From Fibrobacter sp. (GTDB taxonomy: Bacteria > Fibrobacterota > Fibrobacteria > Fibrobacterales > Fibrobacteraceae), in assembly GCA_017412605.1 (NCBI GenBank), contig JAFPWY010000003.1, positions 186,001 to 250,000 on the forward strand: a stretch of DNA of 64,000 bases, given 5' to 3'. Shown here one piece after another: positions 26,267-35,757 of this stretch (positions are counted from its first letter, which is position 1; every line of letters starts with the position of its first letter). A program made the position numbers and the translations under genes. Below the pieces are notes generated by a model, which was given only the letters and a program-made list of their open reading frames with translations, was not told where the DNA came from and did no database searches.

Positions 26267-27847
26267 TTATCTCAGAATCACGTTCTTTGCGGCAATCTTG
26301 CCGTTATGTTCAACCGTCACGACGTAAATGCCGTTCGGCACGATTCCGGAATTCCATTCAATCTGGTGGACGCCCGGCTGCAGGCTTTCCTTGACAATCT
26401 TGGCGACAACGGCACCCTTGACGTTAGCAATGGTGACCTTGGCATAGCCGGCAGACTGGAGTTCTACACTTACTGCAGAGTGGTCAAAGCCACGGATTGC
26501 AGGAGCATGCGAGATGTCGGTGGCTACGGCCTTGTCCATATTCACCGAGGCTTCGCTCTTGGCAAGACCACCGCCAATCCATTTGATGCCATACATTCTT
26601 GTATCGTAATCGCCGTATATGATATTCTGAACCTTGGTTTGTCTAGAGCTCGACATGCCTCTCCAGTCCCACGAATTATGATTGTTCGTGTCTTCGTCAT
26701 CTATATAGAGTCTGCTACGGGAAATCTTGTTAGTAACCTCGTAGTTGGCGAAGACGCTGAACAACTTGTCGACGGGATAATCTTTCGTTGAACTGCTGTT
26801 TTTCGTTACAAGGCAATATTCCAATTTCATATCTTCGCCTGCTTTAGCAACATTCGGCCATACATCTCCCGTATGTTTGTTGCTGTTTTCCGTGTGGTGA
26901 ATACGAGCGAACTCGTACGAACCGGAGGGACACGTGGTATCCATCTTCAATACGATATAGTCGAACGGAACTTTCGGCATGCTTGTAAAAGCTTGAACGC
27001 AATAATCGAATCCCACATTTTTGTTAGGGTATACATAAGCACCATTAGGTCTTGGGCTTATTTCAAAAGTAGATGCCGCATAAGTGTCTTCCGCATCCAT
27101 CATAATCCAAGCATAGTTTTTTTCGTTCCGGCACCGCGAAGAATATTCTGTCAAAAGGCCGACTCTTCTGGCGTTGTCTACCGTGGGATGTGTCTTTGTT
27201 CCATTGTTGTTCAGCTCAGGCCCGTACAGGACGGTTCCAGATTTTGACGTAATGGCAAATCCGCTAAGTTCGTGCCCCGGTCTGGCCCAATCTGATACGT
27301 AGGTCAAAGGAGCATCGGGGTCGGTAGACTCCATTCTGATGTACATTGCGCCTTCTAACGGAAAATTTTCGCCTGCGTGAATGGTGGTATTGCTGAAATC
27401 AAGGAGGACCCTATACTGCACAGCAGACAATCTTTCAATTTTTATTTCTCTAGGCTGAATGCCGTAGTCTTTCATTACAATTCCGCGGTCACTGCGTTTT
27501 GCGTAGAAGAAATGGTACAGACGGGCGTTGAAATTCTTAGAAGGAGGGGCGTTGAAATAGTGGTAAAATTTAAAACCCGGAATATCCGAACCAGTGTTGT
27601 TGTGGATTGTGTACGATCTGGCCAGGCCCGATTTGCCATCAGGAATGATCTGATTGTCATTGCAGCACTTGTGCGATGAAACTCCGAGAGAACTGCCATA
27701 GACAGTAACCCAATCTGGGACTTCCTTAATTAAAGTATAGCCGCTTGTCTCTGGTAAAGGGTCTCCATAGTGATACGTTTGCATCACGTATGCGTTTGCC
27801 AGGTTTAATGATGCGGCAAGTAATATTGCTAAATGGATTTTCTTCAT
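26267..27847 (-). CDS. Secreted protein with sorting-type C-terminus, possibly carbohydrate-binding
   Basis: I start at MKKIHLAILLAASLNLANAY (526 residues) because it is a clean signal peptide; ten residues upstream lack one. The first domain (about 20-190) contains YTIHNNTGSDIPGFKFYHYFN, wording reminiscent of cellulose-binding modules of the CBM3 type. The resemblance is weak and I treat it as a hint. A second similar domain covers about 230-420. The tail VTIANVKGAVVAKIVKESL ... GIYVVTVEHNGKIAAKNVILR is a typical type IX sorting domain. No catalytic site is recognised. A fibre-binding role would suit the organism. Confidence 0.7.
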   Translation of the reverse strand: MKKIHLAILLAASLNLANAYVMQTYHYGDPLPETSGYTLIKEVPDWVTVYGSSLGVSSHKCCNDNQIIPDGKSGLARSYTIHNNTGSDIPGFKFYHYFNAPPSKNFNARLYHFFYAKRSDRGIVMKDYGIQPREIKIERLSAVQYRVLLDFSNTTIHAGENFPLEGAMYIRMESTDPDAPLTYVSDWARPGHELSGFAITSKSGTVLYGPELNNNGTKTHPTVDNARRVGLLTEYSSRCRNEKNYAWIMMDAEDTYAASTFEISPRPNGAYVYPNKNVGFDYCVQAFTSMPKVPFDYIVLKMDTTCPSGSYEFARIHHTENSNKHTGDVWPNVAKAGEDMKLEYCLVTKNSSSTKDYPVDKLFSVFANYEVTNKISRSRLYIDDEDTNNHNSWDWRGMSSSRQTKVQNIIYGDYDTRMYGIKWIGGGLAKSEASVNMDKAVATDISHAPAIRGFDHSAVSVELQSAGYAKVTIANVKGAVVAKIVKESLQPGVHQIEWNSGIVPNGIYVVTVEHNGKIAAKNVILR

Positions 27848-28323
27848 CTTTCCTTCCTTTGTTTGTGATGAGTACAAATTAATATAACCACAAACAATGT
27901 TGTGTGCAATAGGCGAAAAATGAGGAAAAAGTCATCTTGAACAAATGAATAAAAAGTTGTATATAAGTTAATTTTCAATGTAAACAAATAATTTTAAAAT
28001 TTGCGTAGTGTTGTAATTGGGTGAAAATGTTGTACGTAAAGGAATTGACGATGCGTCTGACAAAAAAGTCAATCTAAATGTAAACAAAAAATTAATTTTC
28101 TCTTTTATCTGTAAAGAAGACGAGGCTCCCGGGAAAGGGATCTTATTTAATTTTTAAATAATCTTTTTGTAAGTTAGGGGTGCTGGCTCTCTGCAAACAT
28201 TGACCAAAATTGCCTAAAAATATCGCTCTAGGAATGAATTTTCAGTTCTCGGTGGACTGATTAAACTGTTTTTATTATCATTGGGTTGTCCGAGATGTTG
28301 ACTCTAGATAAAAGGAGAAACGC
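27848..28323. other. AT-rich 476-bp intergenic region between divergent genes
   Basis: No coding frame is visible. The stretch contains two ATGTAAACAAA motifs followed by TAATTTT or TTAATTTT (about 27979 and 28079), which could be regulator sites for the divergent flanking genes, and a hairpin CTCCCGGGAAAGGGATC near 28125. AAAGGAGAAA before 28324 is the ribosome-binding site of the downstream lipoprotein gene. Confidence 0.5.
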
Positions 28324-30213
28324 ATGAGCGTTCATCGTAAGCGTCACTTTCTTTTATGGTTTGTTTGCTTTTTTGTCGCGGCTTTTGTTTTTGCGTGCGA
28401 TTCCGATTCTTCGTCTGGTTCGGAGCCGTCCGATGAACCTGGGACCAGTTCGGGTTCAAAAAGCAAGAAATCTGGCGATTCGGAGATCGATGCCGATTAT
28501 AGCCTCCATACTCCGAATGTTATACTCGACACGATTTATGATACACGTCATCGTATCGACATGCCTACGGTTCAGTTCGGCCCGTATATTTGGACCGGTA
28601 AAAATGCCTGGTCAGACGCGAATGTGTCCGGATTGACGTGGTGTTATTCCGGCAATCATGAAAACTGCGACGCCTACGGGATGCTTTATCACAACGATGC
28701 ACGTAATGCTTGCCCGCCGAATTTTTATCTCCCGTCCAGAGAAGATTGGACCATGGCCATGAAGTACCGGGAGCAGTTCCCGGAAGTCGAAGCGGCCCTG
28801 ACCTTCCCTTTGGGGGGATACTGCAATTACAAAACATATATGTTGCTTGGCGAGGAAGGGGTTTATCTTACCTCCGGGGGGTATACAGCCCGAGTGAAGT
28901 CAGGTTCCGTGACGTTTGAGCCTCTTGAAGATAATGACTACGCCTCGGTACGCTGCGTCCGTTATTCGTACATTGTGGCAACCGAAGAGGACCTGCCTCT
29001 GTGCGATTCCGACCATCACGTACCTTTGCCCTATTTTGTGATGAAGGAAAAGTCCAATTTCCGTTGCATGAATGACCACTGGATCGATGTGTTTACGAAT
29101 ACTTGCGCTGACGCAGAGCCGGGAACTTATTCTATCTATAAGGACAGCACGTATATTTGCAAAGATGAAGAATGGCAACTGGCGAATATGAGGGATGTCG
29201 GTGGTCCCGATTGTACCAAAGAAAATGTGGGGGCCACCTATCAATTAAACGGAATAACGTACCAATGTACTTCCTTAGGTTTTTGGGATAAACCTAATAA
29301 CCAGGACAAAGAATTTGGATTATGTACAAAAGAAAGGGAAGGGGAGATTGATACCCTTTTCTACACGCGTTACGGCTTGAATAGCGATGATTCCGTTGTT
29401 TTCCATGAAGAGTACGTCTGTAGATCTTTCAAATGGGAAAAGGTTAGTTTTACGGATTATTTTGAAAAATGCGACAGTACAAGGCTTTACGAAATAGGTG
29501 AATACCTAGATATGAAATGGGTTTGTGATAAGCCACGCCTAGCCGGGTACGGTTGGAGGCGCTTCAATCTTTTGGAAAAAAAGATGGGATTATGTACACT
29601 AGGCCATATAGGAGTCCTAGATACAACGGATAATGGCGAGGTGTACTGCTGCGACTCCTCTGGTTGGCGTGAACCAAGATTGACCGACTATCTGGGGGTG
29701 TGTACGCCCGAAATCCCGGACGATAAAATCGAGGTTCATGAAGGTGTAAAATATGTCTGTCAAGCGAATGCTTGGCGCGAATTAACTTATCGCGATTCGG
29801 TTTTTGGAGTGTGTTCGTCTAAATCGCAGGGCGCGAGAGATTCCGCTGGAAATTTCATCTGTGATGACTTCCGTTGGCGCGGAATTGTGGTGTCCGATGA
29901 TGCCGGGGAATGTACTGCGGATAACCTGTATGAGATTTTTGAGTTTAATCAAAAAAAATACCATTGCGCCGACACTGGGTGGGCAGAAATGACGAAGCTC
30001 GAGCTTGAATTTGGACTTTGCAGAGAAGAAATAGAAGATAAAGTCGATTCCCTCGACAGCTTTTATTATGTCTGTAAAAAATCGAAATATTGGACATGGA
30101 CGTTTACAACCTACGCTGAATTAATGTTGGGTGAATGCGTAACAGAAGGAGAAGTCGAAGAACTGGATGGCGTACCGTACGAGTGTGATGGACTCATATG
30201 GAGGAAGAAATGA
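28324..30213 (+). CDS. Lipoprotein with degenerate FISUMP domain and about nine C..W/Y.C modules
   Basis: The 629-residue protein has a signal and lipobox (FVCFFVAAFVFAC, Cys about 24) and a Ser/Gly linker. A reduced FISUMP domain follows (FGPYIWTGKNAW, ACPPNFYLPSREDW, ASVRCVRY). Then come repeated modules of about 40 residues, each with an acidic tail, a Y.C or F.C motif and a Trp (for example LGVCTPEIPDDKIEVHEGVK followed by YVCQANAWRE). Paired cysteines in each module suggest disulfides. It overlaps the next gene by four bases and shares its architecture, so they are coupled paralogues. Function unknown; surface exposure likely. Confidence 0.82.
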   Translation: MSVHRKRHFLLWFVCFFVAAFVFACDSDSSSGSEPSDEPGTSSGSKSKKSGDSEIDADYSLHTPNVILDTIYDTRHRIDMPTVQFGPYIWTGKNAWSDANVSGLTWCYSGNHENCDAYGMLYHNDARNACPPNFYLPSREDWTMAMKYREQFPEVEAALTFPLGGYCNYKTYMLLGEEGVYLTSGGYTARVKSGSVTFEPLEDNDYASVRCVRYSYIVATEEDLPLCDSDHHVPLPYFVMKEKSNFRCMNDHWIDVFTNTCADAEPGTYSIYKDSTYICKDEEWQLANMRDVGGPDCTKENVGATYQLNGITYQCTSLGFWDKPNNQDKEFGLCTKEREGEIDTLFYTRYGLNSDDSVVFHEEYVCRSFKWEKVSFTDYFEKCDSTRLYEIGEYLDMKWVCDKPRLAGYGWRRFNLLEKKMGLCTLGHIGVLDTTDNGEVYCCDSSGWREPRLTDYLGVCTPEIPDDKIEVHEGVKYVCQANAWRELTYRDSVFGVCSSKSQGARDSAGNFICDDFRWRGIVVSDDAGECTADNLYEIFEFNQKKYHCADTGWAEMTKLELEFGLCREEIEDKVDSLDSFYYVCKKSKYWTWTFTTYAELMLGECVTEGEVEELDGVPYECDGLIWRKK

Positions 30214-31415
30214 AGAACTTGAATTGTATTCCTTTTATTGTTGCGGTGCTATTTGGATTTGGTGTGCTCGCTAGCTCTTGTTCCCAGTCTTCTTCGTCGA
30301 CTTCCGGACCTGACGAAGAAATAGCCTCGTCCGATTCTTCTGATACCGATACCGAGAAAAGTGCAGGTAGCACCGGTAAAAAGACAAATGACGGCAAGAA
30401 AACGAGCGCCGAATCGCACGAGGAAAGAACGTACAAGACGTTAGATCGCGGCCCGATAACCTGGATGACGGAAAACCTGGATGAGGGAAATGCCATCAAC
30501 GTCAAGGGAACTTGCTATGGTTACGATGATGAAAAATGCGACAAGTATGGCCGCCTCTATATGTCGCATGACAAGAGCAAACCGTCGTCGCTTTGCCCTT
30601 TGGGGTTTGACCTCCCTTATAGCGGCTTGTGGAAGGACCTTGTAGATAACGATGTTGACTTTGATCCCGTGCTTGCGGGAGTATGCGACCTGAAGGATTC
30701 CTTGGAATGTTCGGGGCTTGGCGAAACGGCGAGATACCTTGCTTATGGAGGCGAGGCGGTTGTTCTTACCAAGGATGCGAACGGAAAGTTGACCTATAAA
30801 GTTCAGGAAACTTCGGACAAGGAATTTTACTCGGTGCGGTGCGTGAAATATCGCTCCATGGTTGAAACTCTGGACGACCTCCCGAAATGTGATTCCTCTT
30901 TATCGAATATGTTCAGAATTTCTGTTCTAGAAAAAGGGATGTCATATGCCTGTAGCCAGGAAACTTTACAGTGGGTGGCTTCATCTAGGTCGGAAATGGT
31001 GTGTAATGATCCCAAAGGTGTGTTGTATCATAGCAAAAGCGGGGCCTTGCTTGCGTGCGAAGAATTGGATTGGGTTATGGCAACGCCTGTACACCTTCAA
31101 ATCCCATGCAACGACGACAGCCTGTACAAGGAGTACGTGGTGAACAACAACCACTTTGTCTGTTTATGGGACGGATGGACAATGCTTTCGTACCCTGATT
31201 CGGTTATAGGTTACTGTGGATCAAAAGAGTCCATGGGAAAAGTTGCGCAAGCTTCGGAAAACTATACATACATTTGTAAGTCGGATGGATGGACTTTGGC
31301 TAACATCACCGATGTATATGGTGAGTGCAATCGTGAAGGTAGAATAGAAACGGTTGAATTTAACTCGCGTCAGTGGACTTGCAACGGAAATGGAAGTTGG
31401 TCGCAGGAACCGTGA
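30210..31415 (+). CDS. Lipoprotein paralogue with reduced FISUMP domain and C..W modules
   Basis: I start at ATG 30210, inside ATGA with the previous stop, preceded by GGAGGAAG; an in-frame ATG at 30198 lies in that ribosome-binding site. The 401-residue protein has a lipobox (LFGFGVLASSC), a Ser/acidic linker, a reduced FISUMP domain (RGPITWMTENLDE, LCPLGFDLP, YSVRCVKYR) and then four or five of the short Cys/Trp modules seen in the preceding protein. The two probably arose by tandem duplication and are expressed together. Confidence 0.82.
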   Translation: MKNLNCIPFIVAVLFGFGVLASSCSQSSSSTSGPDEEIASSDSSDTDTEKSAGSTGKKTNDGKKTSAESHEERTYKTLDRGPITWMTENLDEGNAINVKGTCYGYDDEKCDKYGRLYMSHDKSKPSSLCPLGFDLPYSGLWKDLVDNDVDFDPVLAGVCDLKDSLECSGLGETARYLAYGGEAVVLTKDANGKLTYKVQETSDKEFYSVRCVKYRSMVETLDDLPKCDSSLSNMFRISVLEKGMSYACSQETLQWVASSRSEMVCNDPKGVLYHSKSGALLACEELDWVMATPVHLQIPCNDDSLYKEYVVNNNHFVCLWDGWTMLSYPDSVIGYCGSKESMGKVAQASENYTYICKSDGWTLANITDVYGECNREGRIETVEFNSRQWTCNGNGSWSQEP

Positions 31416-31497
31416 GAGGGTAGAGGTGGAATGGGCAAATTGTATTTTTTGCAGAAAAAAACTATATTTGGCCCATCTTTTTTTTGAGGAGACTACC

Positions 31498-32436
31498 TTG
31501 TTCTACAAATTCAGCTTCAGCATGCTAACTCTTTTAGCGGTTCTTTCGTTCAGCCTTTCCGCCTGTAGCGACGACGATTCATCGCTTTCCGGTCCTGGAG
31601 GAACTTCGGTCGATTATCGCGTGGCATCCATCGATAGCCTGGAAGACTGCAAACCGGAATTGGAAAATGAAAGAGCCTACATCGAAGATGATTCTACATG
31701 GAGAGTCTGCAAATCCTACAAAGCGGACACTCTCATTAAATGGGCCTGGAGACGGCATTTAAATATCAACGGAGAACTGTACCTGGTCGGATACGTACCC
31801 GCTGGAACCTACGATTGTAATGTTTACGACTGTGTCACCACAGAGTATTTAAACCCAAACGTCACCTACGGAGAATTCCTGGACACCCGAGACAACAAAG
31901 TCTACAAGACCGTCTATATCGGCGAACAGCTGTGGATGGCACAAAATCTGGCCTACACGCAGGGCAACGACTCCTTGACGGGGGCAAATTCTTACGATAC
32001 TGATTCAACCAAGAAAGGCTACTATTACCAGGCCGGATATAATTGCCCGTACGGTTGGACAAATCCGTCAAGAGATGACTTTACCAAATTGGTCCAGTTC
32101 ACGGGTGATACTACGTTAAGTGCTCTAAAAACAGCCAACGGTGATTGGAAAAATTCTGAAAATTATACCAATCCATTCGGTTTTTCACTTGTAGAAACAT
32201 GTGACATGTCCTATCTCACCGACGCTCAAATGGAAGAATTCCGCCGAGATTGGGGCTTATCGACATCACAATGGTCCGCGACTTGTGGCGGCTCCTATTT
32301 GTGGCTAGAATCCCACAACAGCTATTATTGGTGGTATGTCGAAGTAAACGAATTCGAACAGAATTACGAATACTATACGGATGTCAACAAAAAGAAATAT
32401 AAGACACTGCGTTGCATCGCTTTAAATTACTACTAA
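31498..32436 (+). CDS. FISUMP-domain lipoprotein with TTG start
   Basis: GAGGAGA lies seven bases before TTG 31498, which starts a proper lipoprotein signal (MFYKFSFSMLTLLAVLSFSLSAC). Longer in-frame extensions run back into the previous gene and lack a signal, so I reject them. The 312-residue protein has a short linker, a 70-residue spacer, then NPNVTYGEFLDTRDNKVYKT with VYIGEQLWMAQNLAY, a divergent CPYGWTNPSRDDF segment and a final TLRCIALNYY, that is, one FISUMP domain. It follows two related lipoprotein genes. Confidence 0.8.
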   Translation: MFYKFSFSMLTLLAVLSFSLSACSDDDSSLSGPGGTSVDYRVASIDSLEDCKPELENERAYIEDDSTWRVCKSYKADTLIKWAWRRHLNINGELYLVGYVPAGTYDCNVYDCVTTEYLNPNVTYGEFLDTRDNKVYKTVYIGEQLWMAQNLAYTQGNDSLTGANSYDTDSTKKGYYYQAGYNCPYGWTNPSRDDFTKLVQFTGDTTLSALKTANGDWKNSENYTNPFGFSLVETCDMSYLTDAQMEEFRRDWGLSTSQWSATCGGSYLWLESHNSYYWWYVEVNEFEQNYEYYTDVNKKKYKTLRCIALNYY

Positions 32437-32452
32437 TCGCTAAATCAAGTAA

Positions 32453-32486
32453 GGGGCCCTTTAATTGTAAGGGCTCTTTTTTGCCC
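32453..32486 (+). terminator. Intrinsic terminator of the lipoprotein cluster
   Basis: GGGCCCTT and AAGGGCTC pair with one wobble around TAATTGT and are followed by TTTTTT. It lies about 15 bases after the FISUMP stop codon. Confidence 0.75.
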
Positions 32487-32663
32487 CGTTTGCCCTATAA
32501 GACGTTTTTACGCGCATTTTTGTCCGAAAAATTTTGTTAATGTGGCTTTTTTTACAAAAAAGGCTTCTCGTGGTTCATTTTGGGGCCTCCGGGTGTGTAT
32601 GTTTTTTGACATTTTCCGGGTAATTTGTTCGTTGCCCGTTCGCGAATATCCTATATTCGTATC

Positions 32664-32810
32664 ATGTACCCACGCTGCCTCAAACGAGTCCTGGACTTCT
32701 GCTGCGCGCTTGCGGCCCTGTGCTGCCTGAGCCCGCTGCTGGTCGCGCTCACCCTCCTTGGCGCAGTCAAGATGAAGGGCAACCCCTTCTTTACGCAGCC
32801 ATATCCTTAA
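32664..32810 (+). pseudogene. 5' relic of a priming sugar transferase gene
   Basis: The frame MYPRCLKRVLDFCCALAALC then LSPLLVALTLLGAVKMKGNP ends after FFTQPYP with TAA. It matches the first 47 residues of the intact sugar transferase at 34939 closely (LSPLLVALTLLGAIKMRGNP), but DNA identity is clearly below 100 percent, so it is an older or different copy. The FISUMP lipoprotein gene at 32955 now lies between the relic and the intact gene. Confidence 0.8.
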
Positions 32811-32954
32811 TTTAATCTTTACTTTCCTGAATTGTACCCCCAAAAAAGCGGTTTTTGGGGCTGGAATTGAGGTTTTTACGCTGAAATCGACATTTAATCC
32901 GTAGAACAATGTCTATAAATTTTATTACATTCTTCCCCAAAAAAGGGGAAAAAC

Positions 32955-34832
32955 ATGAAAATAAAAGGTATAGAAAAAAATTTGATGGCTGCAATGCTCT
33001 TGGGAACGGTGTTCCTTGCGGGCTGCGGTGGTGACGATAGCTTATCTACGGTCGAAAAGAACCACGAACCCGACTATGAGTTCAAGTCAAATAAGGAATT
33101 CGCAGATTATCCGTGCGGCGAGGTGCGCGAGGGCCAAGAGGCCGTTGTGGGCAGCGAAAAGGATAGCTACTCCTGCCAGTTCGACGAACGCGATTCCGTG
33201 TATATCTGGGCCGGCGATAACGACACGCTCACGGCAACCGGCAAGGAGTTCGTTCGCAAGAATGAATCCGACAAGTCACATGTGTCTAGCAGCTATGAAG
33301 AAGATGATGAATCCAGCAGTTCTCGGTCTTCCTCGAAATCCAGTTCTTCACGCAAGCGCTCTTCCTCGAGTAAGAGCGTGGATAAGGAAAAATCCAGCAG
33401 TTCTCGGTCTTCCTCGAGTTACAGTTCTTCCAGCAAGCGCTCGTCGTCGAACAGTAGTTCTTCACGCAAGCGTTCGTCGTCGAGTAGCTCCTCCTCGAGT
33501 AGTTCTTCGTCCAGCAGTTCCTCCTCGAGCAGTTCTTCGTCCAGCAGTTCCTCCTCGAGCAGTTCCTCCTCCAGTAGTTCTTCCTCCAACAGTTCCTCGA
33601 GCGCAACACTCCAAGACATCAAGGAATCGCACTTCAACCCGAACATCAATTACGGGACAATGGAGGATTCCCGCGATGGCAAGACTTACAGGACCGTCGT
33701 TGTCAATGGCGTCACCTGGATGGCAGAAAACCTGAACTACAAATACCACCCCATAGGAAAATCCGACTGCTACGGCGAAAATCCCGACAATTGCGAACTG
33801 TATGGTCGCCATTACAGCCGCGATGCGGTGATGAACGACAAAAGGTGCGCATACAGAAAAAGCTGCGATTTGGGCGATGACCCCATACAGGGCATCTGCC
33901 CGGACGGCTGGCACATCCCGACAAAGGCAGAAGCGCAAAACTTGTTGAGCTACGTCACTTCTACAGCATCATTGAAATCGGCGGCATCGACTTGGTACAC
34001 TCCGGGTACCGACAACTATGGCCTCTCCTTCGTGGGAGCCGGGAATTGGGAAAGCGAAGATGGTTTTGAGGATATGCACTACTATGAAGCCATGTGGCTT
34101 TACGCAGCGAGTACTTACCAGTATTTCCTCCTGATATCCTCTTCTGCTGACATCTGGGACTATAATGCGAGAGAATACTATGCCACAGTCCGCTGCATAA
34201 AGGGCGAAGGCTCGAAATTCGTTCCCTACCTGGATGCCGGCACGCAGTTCAACTCTGCAATCTCATACGGCACCATGACAGACTCGCGTGACGACAAGAC
34301 ATACAAGACCGTAAAAATCGCTGGCAAGACCTGGTTGGCCGAAAACCTGAACTACGCCGGTAACAAAATAGGGGAATCATTCTGCTTCAACAACGAAGAC
34401 CGTTTCTGCGATATTTACGGACGCCTGTACAGTCGCGATGCGGCAATGAATAACGCCGGGTGCAACAAAACTAGTTGCGACCTGGGCGATGGCCCCATAC
34501 AGGGCGTATGCCCCAACGGCTGGCACATTCCGTCAACAGCCGAAATGAGAGACCTATTAAGCCTTGCGGGCAATAAGGCCTTGCCGCTGATATCGGCGAA
34601 GAGCTGGAATGAGTCTATAGCAGCAACCGATAAGTTTGGGTTCTCCCTGATTGGGGCCGGAGACTTCGACTCTAGTAAGCATTTCGAGCACCTCGGCGAC
34701 GATGCTTTCGTGTGGGTTTATGACGAAGGCATGCAGACTTATTTATTAATTCGCAGCGAAGATAACCATGCAGCGGTCTTATCGTATAACAGCACACAAA
34801 TGTACATCAGCGTACGCTGCGTGATGAACTGA
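32955..34832 (+). CDS. Lipoprotein with polyserine linker and two FISUMP domains
   Basis: The 625-residue protein has a lipoprotein signal (LMAAMLLGTVFLAGC, Cys about 25) and a short N-terminal domain. A Ser-dominated linker of about 105 residues follows (33300-33606, encoded by mixed AGC/TCC/TCG/AGT codons). Then come two complete FISUMP domains (about 220-415 and 425-625), each with TWMAENLNY or TWLAENLNY, the CDLGDxPIQGxCPxGWHIPS motif and a VRCI or VRCV end. AAAAGGGGAAAA precedes the ATG. It is probably surface anchored, with the serine stretch as a flexible stalk. Confidence 0.88.
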   Translation: MKIKGIEKNLMAAMLLGTVFLAGCGGDDSLSTVEKNHEPDYEFKSNKEFADYPCGEVREGQEAVVGSEKDSYSCQFDERDSVYIWAGDNDTLTATGKEFVRKNESDKSHVSSSYEEDDESSSSRSSSKSSSSRKRSSSSKSVDKEKSSSSRSSSSYSSSSKRSSSNSSSSRKRSSSSSSSSSSSSSSSSSSSSSSSSSSSSSSSSSSSSSSNSSSSATLQDIKESHFNPNINYGTMEDSRDGKTYRTVVVNGVTWMAENLNYKYHPIGKSDCYGENPDNCELYGRHYSRDAVMNDKRCAYRKSCDLGDDPIQGICPDGWHIPTKAEAQNLLSYVTSTASLKSAASTWYTPGTDNYGLSFVGAGNWESEDGFEDMHYYEAMWLYAASTYQYFLLISSSADIWDYNAREYYATVRCIKGEGSKFVPYLDAGTQFNSAISYGTMTDSRDDKTYKTVKIAGKTWLAENLNYAGNKIGESFCFNNEDRFCDIYGRLYSRDAAMNNAGCNKTSCDLGDGPIQGVCPNGWHIPSTAEMRDLLSLAGNKALPLISAKSWNESIAATDKFGFSLIGAGDFDSSKHFEHLGDDAFVWVYDEGMQTYLLIRSEDNHAAVLSYNSTQMYISVRCVMN

Positions 34833-34853
34833 TTTACATCAGTTAAGGATATG

Positions 34854-34882
34854 GTCCGGCGGGTATGACGCCGGACTTTTTT
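34854..34882 (+). terminator. Intrinsic terminator after the double-FISUMP lipoprotein gene
   Basis: GTCCGGCG and CGCCGGAC form a perfect 8-bp stem around a 7-base loop, followed by six T residues. It lies 22 bases after the stop codon. Confidence 0.9.
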
Positions 34883-34904
34883 GTCGAATTCCGAGATATT
34901 TTTG

Positions 34905-34927
34905 CTATATATTAGTTTAGACACAAA
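34905..34927 (+). promoter_or_regulatory. Promoter-like motif duplicated at 35758-35780
   Basis: CTATATATTAGTTTAGACAC plus AAA is found identically at 35758-35780, and both copies sit upstream of polysaccharide genes on the plus strand. Here the motif ends 11 bases before the sugar transferase ATG. TATATT resembles a -10 box; exact conservation over 23 bases suggests a shared promoter or leader. Confidence 0.6.
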
Positions 34928-34938
34928 AAATTGGACCT

Positions 34939-35625
34939 ATGTACAAGAACCACCTCAAGCGCTTCTTTGACTTCTGCTGCGCCGCTCTCGCCATCGTGTG
35001 CCTGAGCCCGCTGCTGGTTGCGCTCACGCTCCTTGGCGCCATCAAGATGCGTGGGAACCCCTTCTTCACGCAGCCGCGCCCCGGGCTGAACGAGAAAATC
35101 TTCAGGCTCGTCAAGTTCCGCACCATGACCAACGAGAAGGACGCGAGCGGCAACCTGCTCCCCGACGACAAGCGTCTGAACGCCTACGGCAAGTTCCTCC
35201 GCTCCACCAGCCTCGACGAACTCCCCGAACTATTCAACATCCTCAAGGGCGACATGGCCGTCATCGGGCCGAGGCCGCAACTCGTGCGCGACATGGTCTT
35301 CATGACTCCCGAACAGCGCAAGCGCCACACCGTGCGCCAGGGCCTCAGCGGGCTGGCGCAAATCAACGGCCGTAATGCAGTCACCTGGGAAGCGAAAATC
35401 GGCTACGACCTCGAATATATCCGCAAAATCACCCTCCTGGGCGACATCAGGATCATCCTCGCCACGCTCGGCAAGGTGTTCAAGCGCGACGGAATCACCG
35501 AAGAAGGCTCCGACACCGCCACCGACCTCGGCGACTACCTGCTCGAAAGCGGCAAAATCACCCGCGAACAGTACGACCAGGGCCAGACCGAAGCCAAGCA
35601 GCTCATCGCCTCGCAGCTTCGATGA
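34939..35625 (+). CDS. Priming glycosyl-1-phosphate transferase (bacterial sugar transferase)
   Basis: The 228-residue protein has an N-terminal membrane-embedded helix (FDFCCAALAIVCLSPLLVALTLLG). The bacterial sugar transferase core follows: NPFFTQPRPGLNEKIFRLVKFRTM, STSLDELPELFNILKGDMAVIGPRP, and GLSGLAQINGRNAVTWEAKIGYDLEY. It fits the short monotopic (PglC-like) type and would attach the first sugar phosphate to undecaprenyl phosphate. A C-terminal extension (LLESGKITREQYDQGQTEAKQL) goes beyond the catalytic core. It heads the polysaccharide locus, and a truncated related copy lies at 32664. Confidence 0.93.
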   Translation: MYKNHLKRFFDFCCAALAIVCLSPLLVALTLLGAIKMRGNPFFTQPRPGLNEKIFRLVKFRTMTNEKDASGNLLPDDKRLNAYGKFLRSTSLDELPELFNILKGDMAVIGPRPQLVRDMVFMTPEQRKRHTVRQGLSGLAQINGRNAVTWEAKIGYDLEYIRKITLLGDIRIILATLGKVFKRDGITEEGSDTATDLGDYLLESGKITREQYDQGQTEAKQLIASQLR

Positions 35626-35757
35626 ACGTCAAACATGCGTGCTGCACAAACATGCATTATTTCGTGGGTGGATTCGATATTTTGCACGATAAAATCCCTT
35701 GACCCGCGACGGCAGTGCAGACCCGCGCGGCTTCTTACGGAATAATTACATTTTTTA

